From an uncultured Rubrobacteraceae bacterium (GTDB lineage Bacteria; Actinomycetota; Rubrobacteria; Rubrobacterales; Rubrobacteraceae): a DNA stretch of 64,000 bases. The stretch is from the NCBI GenBank assembly GCA_902806095.1, contig CADCVF010000039.1, positions 41,278 to 105,277 on the forward strand, read 5' to 3'. Positions 1 through 7,399 of the stretch are shown here, in pieces. Position 1 is the first letter of the stretch; the number at the start of each line of letters is the position of its first letter. A program made the position numbers and the translations under genes. The notes beneath the pieces are model-generated. The model was not told where the DNA came from and did not search any database. It saw nothing but the letters and a program-made list of their open reading frames with translations.

Positions 1-1
1 C

Positions 2-202
<201 letters not shown>

Positions 203-205
203 AGT

Positions 206-357
206 AGGTTACAGGCAGGTCTCAGGCTTCAGCGAGGTTGGCAGCGTAACTCTTGGGCCGAGAACGTACCATACTGCGCACCCCTGACCTCCTGCGATCC
301 TACGCTTCACACCGCTAATGCGGTAGCGTAGACCCGAAATCCTGATACCTGTAACCT
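206..357. repeat. Inverted-repeat-bounded intergenic element with internal hairpin
   Basis: AGGTTACAGG at 206-215 is answered by its exact reverse complement at 348-357. Between them, 300-331 can fold into a stem (CTACGCT...ACCGC / GCGGT AGCGTAG) with a TAAT loop and a 4-base bulge. The hairpin could end transcription of ddl. The outer inverted repeat gives a small MITE-like outline, but no target-site duplication is obvious. No protein is encoded here. Confidence 0.4.
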
Positions 358-409
358 GACGCCTCACTATCGCCTTGCAGCCTGAGGCAGAGAATACTTT
401 AATGGCTGA

Positions 410-1423
410 ATGCTCTTTGCTTTGCTTCAGGAAACGACGGCCGACCTCGCCGACGATGCCAGGAAGGTCGCCGAAGGCGTGGCTGAAGAACCCCTGTCCA
501 TCTTCGAGGACCTGAGGGAGTTTCTGCGGGGCGTCTATAGGTATGTCTTTGGCCCTGAATTCCTAGGTAATGTCGTTGCTTCTGTACTCGTCGTCTTCCT
601 CGGGGTCCTCGTCTTCCGCATCCTGACCCGTGGCTTGCCACGGGTCTTGCAGTGGCGGCGGAGCAACAGGGAGTCGCTCCTGGACGAGGAGGCCGTGGCC
701 CGCGTCAAGCGCCAGGACACCGCGATCACCTTGATGCGCAACGCGCTCCGTTACGTCGTCTTTATCATCGTGGTGCTCGTGATCCTGAGCATCTTCTTTC
801 GTAACCCGCTGCCAGCGGCGGCGGGGACCACCATTATCGCCGCCGTTATCGGTTTCGGGGCGCAGAGCTTTTTGCGCGACGTGATCGCCGGCTTCTCGAT
901 CGTCTTCGAGGGGCAGTACAGCGTCGGGGACTTCGTCCTCATAAAGCCGCAGGACATCTCGGGGGTCGTCGAAGAACTGGGGCTCAGGATGACCAAGATA
1001 CGTTCCCTCTCAGGTGAGGTAAGCTACATCCCCAACGGCACGATGCAAGGCGTCGTCAATTATGTCTCGGGCCAGCAGCGGTTCAACGTGGAGGTGCAGG
1101 TCTCTGATGCGGAGGCTGCCTCGAGGGTGGAGAACGCGCTGGGCGAGGCTTCGGAACTGTACCTGAGTCCACCGCGCCTAGTCGAGCGAAACGAGACCGA
1201 CGGACGCGTAAGGATGCGTGTCGTCGCCGGTGTCCTGCCCTCGATGGCCTGGCTCGTCGAGGAGAACCTGACGGGGCGTATAAAGGCCGCAGCCGGGGAG
1301 GACTCCCTGGCTGCCGAACCCCTGATCTACAAGGTGGACCAAGCGAACCTGCGGAGGATAAGATCCCTACTTCCCCAGGAGGCCGAGAGGAACCTCCCCC
1401 GTCAGGCAGACAAGAAGCTTTAG
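410..1423 (+). CDS. Small-conductance mechanosensitive channel, MscS family
   Basis: A 337-residue channel that opens under membrane tension to release solutes after hypo-osmotic shock. Three membrane segments are visible at about residues 52-73, 114-131 and 139-165. The third runs into the pore signature GFGAQSFLRDVIAGFSIVFEG, followed by VGDFV of the beta domain and the cytoplasmic C-terminal vestibule domain. The length matches the short MscS class (E. coli MscS is 286 residues). An amphipathic acidic stretch of about 40 residues precedes the first helix. The start is the first in-frame ATG; no strong ribosome binding site is seen, so the exact start is uncertain. It stands alone on the plus strand, convergent with the NRPS-like gene. 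Confidence 0.9.
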   Translation: MLFALLQETTADLADDARKVAEGVAEEPLSIFEDLREFLRGVYRYVFGPEFLGNVVASVLVVFLGVLVFRILTRGLPRVLQWRRSNRESLLDEEAVARVKRQDTAITLMRNALRYVVFIIVVLVILSIFFRNPLPAAAGTTIIAAVIGFGAQSFLRDVIAGFSIVFEGQYSVGDFVLIKPQDISGVVEELGLRMTKIRSLSGEVSYIPNGTMQGVVNYVSGQQRFNVEVQVSDAEAASRVENALGEASELYLSPPRLVERNETDGRVRMRVVAGVLPSMAWLVEENLTGRIKAAAGEDSLAAEPLIYKVDQANLRRIRSLLPQEAERNLPRQADKKL

Positions 1424-1452
1424 CCCGCCATCGTCCACGCGCCTTCTACTAG

Positions 1453-1472
1453 ATTCCCGCTTGCGCGGGAAT
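1453..1472. repeat. dRS3-like 20-bp inverted repeat
   Basis: ATTCCC-8 bases-GGGAAT, with 7-base perfect arms TTCCCGC/GCGGGAA around TTGC. It sits between the converging mscS and NRPS-like genes. A close relative lies at 35988-36007. This shape matches the short dispersed repeats known as dRS3 in Neisseria and similar REP-like palindromes elsewhere; the name is used here for shape only. Confidence 0.55.
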
Positions 1473-1498
1473 GACGCATGGGAGGGCCTCCAACGTGT

Positions 1499-4400
1499 TT
1501 ACACTCGTCTCTCGGTCTTCTGGAGCGCCACAGGCGCCTCCGCCCAACCCTGCCCGGCAAAGTACCTGGCGTAGGTCTCCATGAGATCCCCGTCGATGAC
1601 GGGCCGAGTAGGCCCGTCGTCACCAAGAGCGCGGCGCGCGTTGCTGTCTTCATAGATATTCTCTTCCCAGAGCTCCTCCGCCGCGGGTGAAGCCCCACGC
1701 AAGACTTCCCCTGGGGAGTCTACTTCCGGTGGAGCGGTGTCTAGCTTCTGCAGCCATTCTTCGTAGGGGAGGCGCTTCAGCGGGTAGCCTTGCTCTTCCA
1801 GCAGGTCGAAGACCTCCTCCGCGGGCGGAGGATCGGGGTTCGCCAGGTGGTAGGTCCCTCCCTGAGCTGCCGGCTCAGTTGCCAGGTGCAGTACCGCCGC
1901 GGCCACGAAGTCGACGGGGGTCATCTCCATCCGCCACCCCTCGACCTCGGGGGCGCATCCAAGCCGCGTAGACTCCACGATGACCGCTCCGAGCAAATCG
2001 CGCGGGTTGGAAGCACCGGATTCGCTGTGCCCCGAGACGTTGCCGGGGCGGTAGACAGAGACGGGCAGACCGCGCCCGGCGGCCTCCCGTACCAGCATCT
2101 CGGCGACCCATTTGGACTGGCCGTAACCGTCCTCGCGGGCTTCGGCGAGATCGTCGAGGTCGGTGTCTTCCTCGCAGAACCCCATGCCTGGTGGGAAGAT
2201 GCCGTTCGTAGAGACGTGGTGCACGGGCTTCGCACCGTGGCGGCACGCCAGGCGCAAGACCTCGCGCGTGCCGCCGACGTTGGCCGCCTCGAGCGCCGAG
2301 TAAGGATAGACGAGGTTAACGACGGCACCAGGGTGGAAGATCAGGTCAACCCCGTGTGCCAACACGTCGAAGTCTCTATCGGTCATGCCGAACAACGGCT
2401 CCCCGAGGTCTCCGGGAACGGGCACGATGCGCGCCTCCCACTCGGGCCGCCACAGCCCGTAGCGCCGCAGGTTGGTCTCGATGGACTCCATCCCGCCTGA
2501 GTCGCCGCGCTGCCTGACGAGACAGTGTACGCGGGCATCTGTTAGCGAAAGCAGCCCGTCGAGCAGGAAGGCCCCGAGGAAGCCGGTCGCCCCGGTCAGG
2601 AAGACGTTGTCACTGTCCCCAAGGGTACTCGTGCCATCCGGGGCTGGCTGCGGGACTATCTCGGCGTCGAGGACGGCCTCTGCACGCAGGTCTTCAGAAG
2701 GCCGTGTCCGTACGTCTTTCCCGTCGCGTTGTAGCGCCTCAATCCTGTCGCACAGCCCGGCGAGCGTCGGGGCCTCCATGAACAGCGGCATCGAGACGTG
2801 GACGCCGAAGCCATCCTCGACGCGGCTGGAGAGCTGAGCGGCGGCGAGGGAGTGTCCGCCGAGATCGAAGAAGTCGTCCTCGGGCAGCACCTCGCCCTCG
2901 TCCAGGCGCAGCACACCCTCCCAGATCCGTGTGAGCAGCGCCTCCTTCTCGGAGCGGGGTGCCCTTTCGGGAAGTCTGGCTACACCATCTGCGTCATCCC
3001 GGGTGGAGCGAGTGGGGCGGGATGGCGGAGGTGGGAGTTCGGAGCGGTCGACCTTACCCGAGGTAGCCTGGATCGGGAGCGACTCGAGCTCCACGAAGAC
3101 GGAAGGGACCGCGTAGTGCGGGAGGCTGTCTTGCAGGACGCCCCTTATCTCCTTGCTCCGCCCCGTCTTCGGGTCGAGGCTCCAGTCGGAATAGCGCCCG
3201 TCATCTTCAGGGTCGGGCACTATGTAGGCGACGAGGCGTTTGTCCTCGCCTTCATCGCCCTCCGAGACTACGACGCACGACTTTACGGCGAGGTTCTTCT
3301 CGATGGCGGCCTCGACGGCGCCGAGCTCGACACTGTAGCCCCGAATCTTGACCATAAAATCCACGCGGCCGAGGATCTCCAGGCTCCCATCGGAGAGGAT
3401 GCGGGCCCTGTCGCCCGTGCGATACATCCTCGCACCGCTCCTGGAGGAGAAAGGGTCTTCTGGGAAGCTCTCTTCGGTCTTCTCGGGCAGGTCTACGTAG
3501 CCGCGCGCGAGGCAGTCGCCGCCGACGAAGAGCTCCCCTGCCTCGCCTTCGGGCACGCGTTCGCCTTCAGCGTCGAGCAGGTAGAGATGCTCCGGGTCCA
3601 TGGGAACGCCGACGGCGCAGTACGTAGACTCGGGGTTCTCGACCAGCTCGCGCAGATCCCCGGCGGCCACCTCGTGAGTCTCGCTGCAACTGTAGACGTT
3701 GAACAGTCGCGCATCAGGCAACAGTTCCATGGCGCGCCGCGCGAGCATGCGGGTTACGACCTCGCCGTTCAGCCACAGCGTCCTCAGTCTCGAGAGCCTC
3801 TCGCCCACCTCGGGCCCACTCGAGTTCAGGACGGCTTCGAGGAGGGATGGGGTAACCAGCGTCTCCGTGATCTCGTACTCTTCGAGAAAGCGGATCAAGG
3901 CGTTCGGGTCGTAGATAACGTCGTCAGGGATGACGACCGTCGTCGCCCCCCGGAGCAGCGGCCGCATCATCTCCCAGATAAAGAACACGTTGCACCCGAC
4001 CCTGTCGCCAGGGCCGTAGTCGCTGATGCCGAAACGCCACAGGTAAGACCTTACCGGCGCCCCGTGCGGATTGGCTATCCCCTTCGGCTTCCCCGTCGTC
4101 CCAGACGAGTACGAGACGAATGCCAGGTCATCCTGGCCGACCTCGGGCCTGTCATCTTCCGTCCCGATGTCCTCCAGTCTCTCCACCCAGCCCTCATCGA
4201 GGAAGAACGTCTCCGTCCCTTCTGGCAAGCGATCCGCGTACCGCTCCTGAGTGAGGACCATTGGCGGGCTCGCGTCCGCCACCACATCGGCGAGCAGGGG
4301 CGGCGGGTAGGCGAGCTCGAGTATCAGGTAAGAGCCGCCGGCTTTCATGGCGGCGAGGCAGGCGACCACATACTCGGCCCGCCGCTCCATGTAAACTCCG

Positions 4401-4579
4401 ACAGGATCGTCCGGACCTATCCCCTTGCCCCTGAGGTACGCCGCGAGCCTGTCGGCAAGCCTGTCCAACTCGCGGTAGGTCAGGGAGAGGCTGGCGTCTT
4501 CGAGTGCGAGGTTCTCGGGCGTGCGGCGCGCCTGCTCCTCGAAGAGCTCGTGCAGGCAGAGGTCAGCGGAGTCGGTCAT
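1499..4579 (-). CDS. Stand-alone NRPS-like reductase (adenylation - carrier - thioester reductase)
   Basis: A 1026-residue carboxylic-acid-reducing enzyme of A-T-R architecture. The adenylation domain covers about residues 8-515: YSSGTTGKPKG at 157-167, YRTGD at 386-390, and the catalytic Lys in SGKVDR near 509. The carrier domain has DLGGHS with the phosphopantetheine Ser at 577. The NAD(P)-binding reductase domain starts at TGATGFLG (662-669) and has a YxxxK pair at Tyr819/Lys823. There is no condensation domain. Known relatives (Lys2, carboxylic acid reductases, terminal NRPS modules) activate an acid as AMP ester, load it on the carrier and release an aldehyde or alcohol; the substrate here cannot be read. 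The A5 region is NVYSCSETHE instead of the usual NxYGPTE. I chose the ATG at 4579, which overlaps the stop of a 51-codon ORF (ATGA). No phosphopantetheinyl transferase is in the window. Confidence 0.85.
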   Translation of the reverse strand: MTDSADLCLHELFEEQARRTPENLALEDASLSLTYRELDRLADRLAAYLRGKGIGPDDPVGVYMERRAEYVVACLAAMKAGGSYLILELAYPPPLLADVVADASPPMVLTQERYADRLPEGTETFFLDEGWVERLEDIGTEDDRPEVGQDDLAFVSYSSGTTGKPKGIANPHGAPVRSYLWRFGISDYGPGDRVGCNVFFIWEMMRPLLRGATTVVIPDDVIYDPNALIRFLEEYEITETLVTPSLLEAVLNSSGPEVGERLSRLRTLWLNGEVVTRMLARRAMELLPDARLFNVYSCSETHEVAAGDLRELVENPESTYCAVGVPMDPEHLYLLDAEGERVPEGEAGELFVGGDCLARGYVDLPEKTEESFPEDPFSSRSGARMYRTGDRARILSDGSLEILGRVDFMVKIRGYSVELGAVEAAIEKNLAVKSCVVVSEGDEGEDKRLVAYIVPDPEDDGRYSDWSLDPKTGRSKEIRGVLQDSLPHYAVPSVFVELESLPIQATSGKVDRSELPPPPSRPTRSTRDDADGVARLPERAPRSEKEALLTRIWEGVLRLDEGEVLPEDDFFDLGGHSLAAAQLSSRVEDGFGVHVSMPLFMEAPTLAGLCDRIEALQRDGKDVRTRPSEDLRAEAVLDAEIVPQPAPDGTSTLGDSDNVFLTGATGFLGAFLLDGLLSLTDARVHCLVRQRGDSGGMESIETNLRRYGLWRPEWEARIVPVPGDLGEPLFGMTDRDFDVLAHGVDLIFHPGAVVNLVYPYSALEAANVGGTREVLRLACRHGAKPVHHVSTNGIFPPGMGFCEEDTDLDDLAEAREDGYGQSKWVAEMLVREAAGRGLPVSVYRPGNVSGHSESGASNPRDLLGAVIVESTRLGCAPEVEGWRMEMTPVDFVAAAVLHLATEPAAQGGTYHLANPDPPPAEEVFDLLEEQGYPLKRLPYEEWLQKLDTAPPEVDSPGEVLRGASPAAEELWEENIYEDSNARRALGDDGPTRPVIDGDLMETYARYFAGQGWAEAPVALQKTERRV

Positions 4580-4731
4580 GCTAGCGCCCACCGGGAGGGC
4601 ATTCCCACCACAGATCCCGTACCAGAGAGGCTCTCCGTGAAGAACACCCACCAGAATACGAGTACCACCGAGATGCCTGCATAGACACCAGATACGCCCA
4701 CGTCTAACGCTGGGCCCGACAACCTTCGCAT
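4576..4731 (-). CDS. Small single-span membrane protein coupled to the NRPS-like gene
   Basis: A 51-codon ORF starting at ATG 4731, with a purine-rich ribosome binding site (AAGGAGAGG) 8-15 bases upstream. The peptide begins MRRLSGPALD and has one hydrophobic stretch (GVYAGISVVLVFWWVFF, about residues 15-31), consistent with a membrane span and a basic cytoplasmic N-terminus. Its TGA overlaps the ATG of the A-T-R enzyme in the arrangement ATGA, which is typical of translational coupling. The NRPS-like gene has no convincing ribosome binding site of its own, which supports a real upstream ORF. I do not recognise the family. Small membrane proteins are known next to adenylating enzymes (for example DltX beside DltA), but no DltX motif is seen. 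Confidence 0.5.
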   Translation of the reverse strand: MRRLSGPALDVGVSGVYAGISVVLVFWWVFFTESLSGTGSVVGMPSRWALA

Positions 4732-4960
4732 AACAATCAACCTCTCCTTGCGTTTCTTGTACTACCAACGCGTTGCTTCGAACCGTACGGGGTGCGACAG
4801 AACGCCGCAGCAGAAAAGATGCGGACCATGCTCCGGTCGAAGACCCGGAGCGAAGCGGTCCGGAAACGTTGCATAACATACTAACCCGACTGGATGTTGA
4901 TTCCAGCGGTTATCCTGAATATAGGTTTAAAGTTGTATTAAGTTTTGTTATGTAAGCATT
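4732..4960. other. Intergenic leader/promoter region of the NRPS-like operon
   Basis: No convincing gene. The stretch at about 4905-4955 is AT-rich compared with its surroundings and probably holds the leftward promoter for the small ORF and NRPS-like gene, plus the end of the upstream permease transcript. An open frame running into the NRPS-like gene from 4879 has no protein-like composition and is not supported. Confidence 0.4.
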
Positions 4961-5434
4961 TCAGATCCGGTGCACCAGTAGGGCGTTTCCGAGCAGGAGC
5001 AGGATTATCTCGGAGACGGCGACCGAGGCGAAGGCGGCCGGGTAAGGCAATCCTGCGACGACGGTGAGGACAATCCCGACGCCGGCTGCGGTCCAGAGGG
5101 CGTAGAGTAGCGAGCCGAGGTAGGTCCCGAGCGCACCGCCGATCCCTCTTGCTACCAGATAGCAGAGCACGCCGCCGGTGACGTCGACGAGCGGCATGAA
5201 GGCGAGTTCGAGCGCACCGGCGAAGGGACTGAAGAGGTTGATGATCACGGTCCCTATCCCGAAGGCTGGGATGACCACGGGGTACTTGATAACAAGCGGC
5301 TTGAGGGCCTCTCCGAGCCTGAACTGCACAGGCCCGAAGGCGACGGGCGCGACAGCGAGGCTCAAGACGACGTAGAGGGCCCCGACGACCCCTGCGATCG
5401 CGACCCTGCGGGCCGGGCTCTGTCCTTGCGTCAT
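4961..5434 (-). CDS. queT: QueT-like transporter S component (ECF type)
   Basis: A 157-residue, very hydrophobic protein with five to six membrane segments. It contains FRLGEALKPLVI near the N-terminus, GxxIINLFSPFAG in the middle and a conserved small C-terminal helix, which resemble the QueT family (COG4708) of substrate-binding S components. These work with a shared ECF energizing module to take up queuosine precursors or related small molecules. Start chosen at ATG 5434, with AGGGGGA just upstream. It lies 8 bases after the gamma-glutamyltransferase gene and is surely co-transcribed with it. No preQ1 riboswitch fits in so short a gap. The substrate is inference from family resemblance only. 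Confidence 0.7.
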   Translation of the reverse strand: MTQGQSPARRVAIAGVVGALYVVLSLAVAPVAFGPVQFRLGEALKPLVIKYPVVIPAFGIGTVIINLFSPFAGALELAFMPLVDVTGGVLCYLVARGIGGALGTYLGSLLYALWTAAGVGIVLTVVAGLPYPAAFASVAVSEIILLLLGNALLVHRI

Positions 5435-5442
5435 AAGTCCCC

Positions 5443-7059
5443 CTACTGTGCGAGCGCACAGCCGTCTTTGCGCGGGTCGCTGCCGCACGCCCTGACGCCA
5501 TTTTCCAGGATGCGGATGAGCTGTGCACCTCCTGCGGGGATCATGAAGTCTTCTCTTACATCGATGCGATGACCTCGAGCGCGCAGGCGCGCGATCTCGT
5601 CTTCAGGAACACGCCCCTCGATGAGGAGGACGTCGTCCTCGTGGCGGTGGCGAGGGTGCTCGACAGCCTGCTGAGGGTCCATACCGTAGTCGAGGAGGTT
5701 GATCAGTAACTGCGCGTGACCCTGGGGCTGCATCGCAGCGCCCATTACTCCGAAGACGGCCCAGAGGGCACCGTCGCTGGTTGCGAGGCCGGGGATGATG
5801 GTGTGCATCGGGCGCTTCCCCGGAGCGATGGCGTTCGGGTGGCCGGGTTCCAGGCGGAACGATTTGCCGCGGTTGTGGAGGCAGACGCCGGTGCCTTCGG
5901 CGACGATACCGCTGCCGAAACCTTTGTAGAGGCTGTTTATGAAAGAACAGCCGTTGCCCTCCGCGTCCACGGCGCAGAGGTAGGTCGTGTCCCCGCCGGG
6001 TGCGGGGTCGGCCGCAAGCTCCGCCGTGCGTTCCGTCGAGATGCACCCCCGCAAGCTCTCGGCGTAGTCTTTCGAAATCAGACGTCTCGTCGGAATCTCC
6101 GCGTGATCCCAGAACTCAGGGTCTCCTATCTCGTTGTGCAGATCTTCGAAGGCCAGCTTCTTCGCCTCGACCTCGAGGTGGATGCGGTCCGCGCCCAGGG
6201 AATCCGTAGAAGCCAGATCGAACCCTTCGAGGATGTTTAGCATCTCCAGGGCAGCGACCCCCTGGCCGGGGGGTGCGATCTCGTAGACTCGGATCCCTCT
6301 GTAGTCAGCCGAGATCGGCTCCACAAAGGTCGATTCGTGGGCTGCGAGATCCTCCACCGAGAGGTAACCGCCGGCCTCCTGCGTGGAGCGCGCGATGCTC
6401 GCCGCTATCTCGCCCTTGTAGAAAGCGTCGGCGCCCCGTTCGGCGACGGCCCAGATCGTGGCCGCCAGGTCTACCTGGGAGAAGACCTCCCCCGCAACAG
6501 GAGCCCGGCCTTCCGGCAGAAAGGTCCGTGTGGCGGCCTCGTTCGTGCGGAGTACGTCTTCGTGTTCCTCCCAGTAGCGGGCGACGACCTCGGCGACGGG
6601 GTGGCCGTTCTCCGCGAACTCCCAGGCTGGCTCGAGTAGGCGCGCCAGAGGCTGGTTCCCAAATTGGTTCACGGCGTCCTCCCACAGCCTGACAGCGCCT
6701 GGGACCGTAACAGTGAGGCCCCCAAGCTCCGGCATCTCGCCCAGATCCATGAGCTTCTCGACAGTAACAGCCCCAGGGGCTCCCCCTGCGCCGTTGACGC
6801 CGGTAACCTGTCCTGTCTCGGCCTCGTAGTACAGCAGGAATGCGTCACCACCCATACCCGTCTGCATCGGTGAGAGAACGGCCATCGCGGCGGCCATCGC
6901 GACGCACGCATCGGCGGCGGTCCCGCCGGCATCGAGAGTGCGGAGGCCGGCCACGGCGGCGCTCGGGTGCTCGCAGGCGACCGTCCCCCTCGTCCCGAAG
7001 ACCGTCGAACGGCCTCCCGGATCAGGCCTCCTGCCGACGGTCTTATATCTTCCGGACAC
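5443..7059 (-). CDS. Gamma-glutamyltransferase family protein (cytoplasmic, YwrD-like)
   Basis: A 538-residue Ntn-hydrolase that should self-cleave before Thr358 in GGDTTYLCAVD to form the two-subunit enzyme acting on gamma-glutamyl bonds (glutathione or related compounds) or, in some relatives, on acylated substrates. The N-terminal block GTVACEHPSAAVAG..LDAGGTAADA and the GMGGDAF motif near 68-73 are typical. There is no signal peptide, unlike secreted Ggt, so a cytoplasmic location is likely. GTG start at 7059 with AGGAGGT upstream. It heads a two-gene operon with the QueT-like permease 8 bases downstream, and diverges from a small membrane-protein gene. Confidence 0.88.
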   Translation of the reverse strand: MSGRYKTVGRRPDPGGRSTVFGTRGTVACEHPSAAVAGLRTLDAGGTAADACVAMAAAMAVLSPMQTGMGGDAFLLYYEAETGQVTGVNGAGGAPGAVTVEKLMDLGEMPELGGLTVTVPGAVRLWEDAVNQFGNQPLARLLEPAWEFAENGHPVAEVVARYWEEHEDVLRTNEAATRTFLPEGRAPVAGEVFSQVDLAATIWAVAERGADAFYKGEIAASIARSTQEAGGYLSVEDLAAHESTFVEPISADYRGIRVYEIAPPGQGVAALEMLNILEGFDLASTDSLGADRIHLEVEAKKLAFEDLHNEIGDPEFWDHAEIPTRRLISKDYAESLRGCISTERTAELAADPAPGGDTTYLCAVDAEGNGCSFINSLYKGFGSGIVAEGTGVCLHNRGKSFRLEPGHPNAIAPGKRPMHTIIPGLATSDGALWAVFGVMGAAMQPQGHAQLLINLLDYGMDPQQAVEHPRHRHEDDVLLIEGRVPEDEIARLRARGHRIDVREDFMIPAGGAQLIRILENGVRACGSDPRKDGCALAQ

Positions 7060-7157
7060 GTGCTTCGGACCTCCTGTAGGGACTTATGATCGCTCTTACA
7101 GTTTATATAAAGAGGCGGCAGGTATATTGGTGCCAGTAAACCAAGAGGAGGTAAATC

Positions 7158-7316
7158 ATGAACGGCGGCAAAGGAATCTACGTGGGTGGGACACTGCTCT
7201 CCATTCTCATCTCACTGGCCCTGTACTTCTCCGGCAGGCGCGAGACGGCGATCTTCGTCGGCCTCTGGGCCCCCACGATAATGAACTTGGGCCAGAGCCT
7301 ACTAGACGAGGACTAG
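7158..7316 (+). CDS. Small two-span membrane protein
   Basis: A 52-residue ORF with a very strong ribosome binding site (GAGGAGGT, 5 bases before the ATG). The sequence begins MNGGKGIYVGG and shows two hydrophobic stretches: ILISLALYF at about 16-24 and AIFVGLWAPTIMNLG at about 31-45. WAPTIMNLG resembles a motif in small uncharacterised bacterial membrane proteins, but I cannot assign a function. It is divergent from the gamma-glutamyltransferase gene and is followed within 10 bases by a strong hairpin terminator. Length, ribosome binding site and terminator together make it a convincing gene. Confidence 0.8.
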   Translation: MNGGKGIYVGGTLLSILISLALYFSGRRETAIFVGLWAPTIMNLGQSLLDED

Positions 7317-7323
7317 AGCTTTT

Positions 7324-7346
7324 GCAAGGAGGTTGAACCTCCTTGC
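7324..7346. terminator. Perfect hairpin, probable terminator of the small membrane-protein gene
   Basis: GCAAGGAGGTT - G - AACCTCCTTGC, an 11-base perfect stem starting 8 bases after the stop codon at 7316. The first bases (TTGCAAGGAGG) are shared with the terminator at 57281. It lies between convergent transcripts and may serve both directions. Confidence 0.7.
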
Positions 7347-7347
7347 A

Positions 7348-7396
7348 AGCAAGTCAGCACGCTCAGGCCTTTAAGGCCTGAGCGTGCTGACTTGCT
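7348..7396. repeat. 49-bp perfect palindrome, modular repeat family copy A
   Basis: Two 24-base arms, AGCAAGTCAGCACGCTCAGG... and its complement, meet at a single central base in AGGCCT-TTA-AGGCCT. It carries the GTCAGCACGCT block that recurs at 13739, 35826 and 45708, always near gene ends. It lies between a plus-strand gene and the 3' end of mutL and probably acts as a bidirectional terminator. Confidence 0.75.
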
Positions 7397-7399
7397 GCT

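Noticed and set aside
2798..4684. Long plus-strand open frame (628 codons) opposite the NRPS-like gene
   Set aside because: It mirrors the codon structure of the real gene on the other strand and contains no recognisable domain.
4580..4879. A 100-codon N-terminal extension of the NRPS-like gene
   Set aside because: No protein-like composition, no ribosome binding site, and a well-supported start with ATGA coupling exists at 4579.
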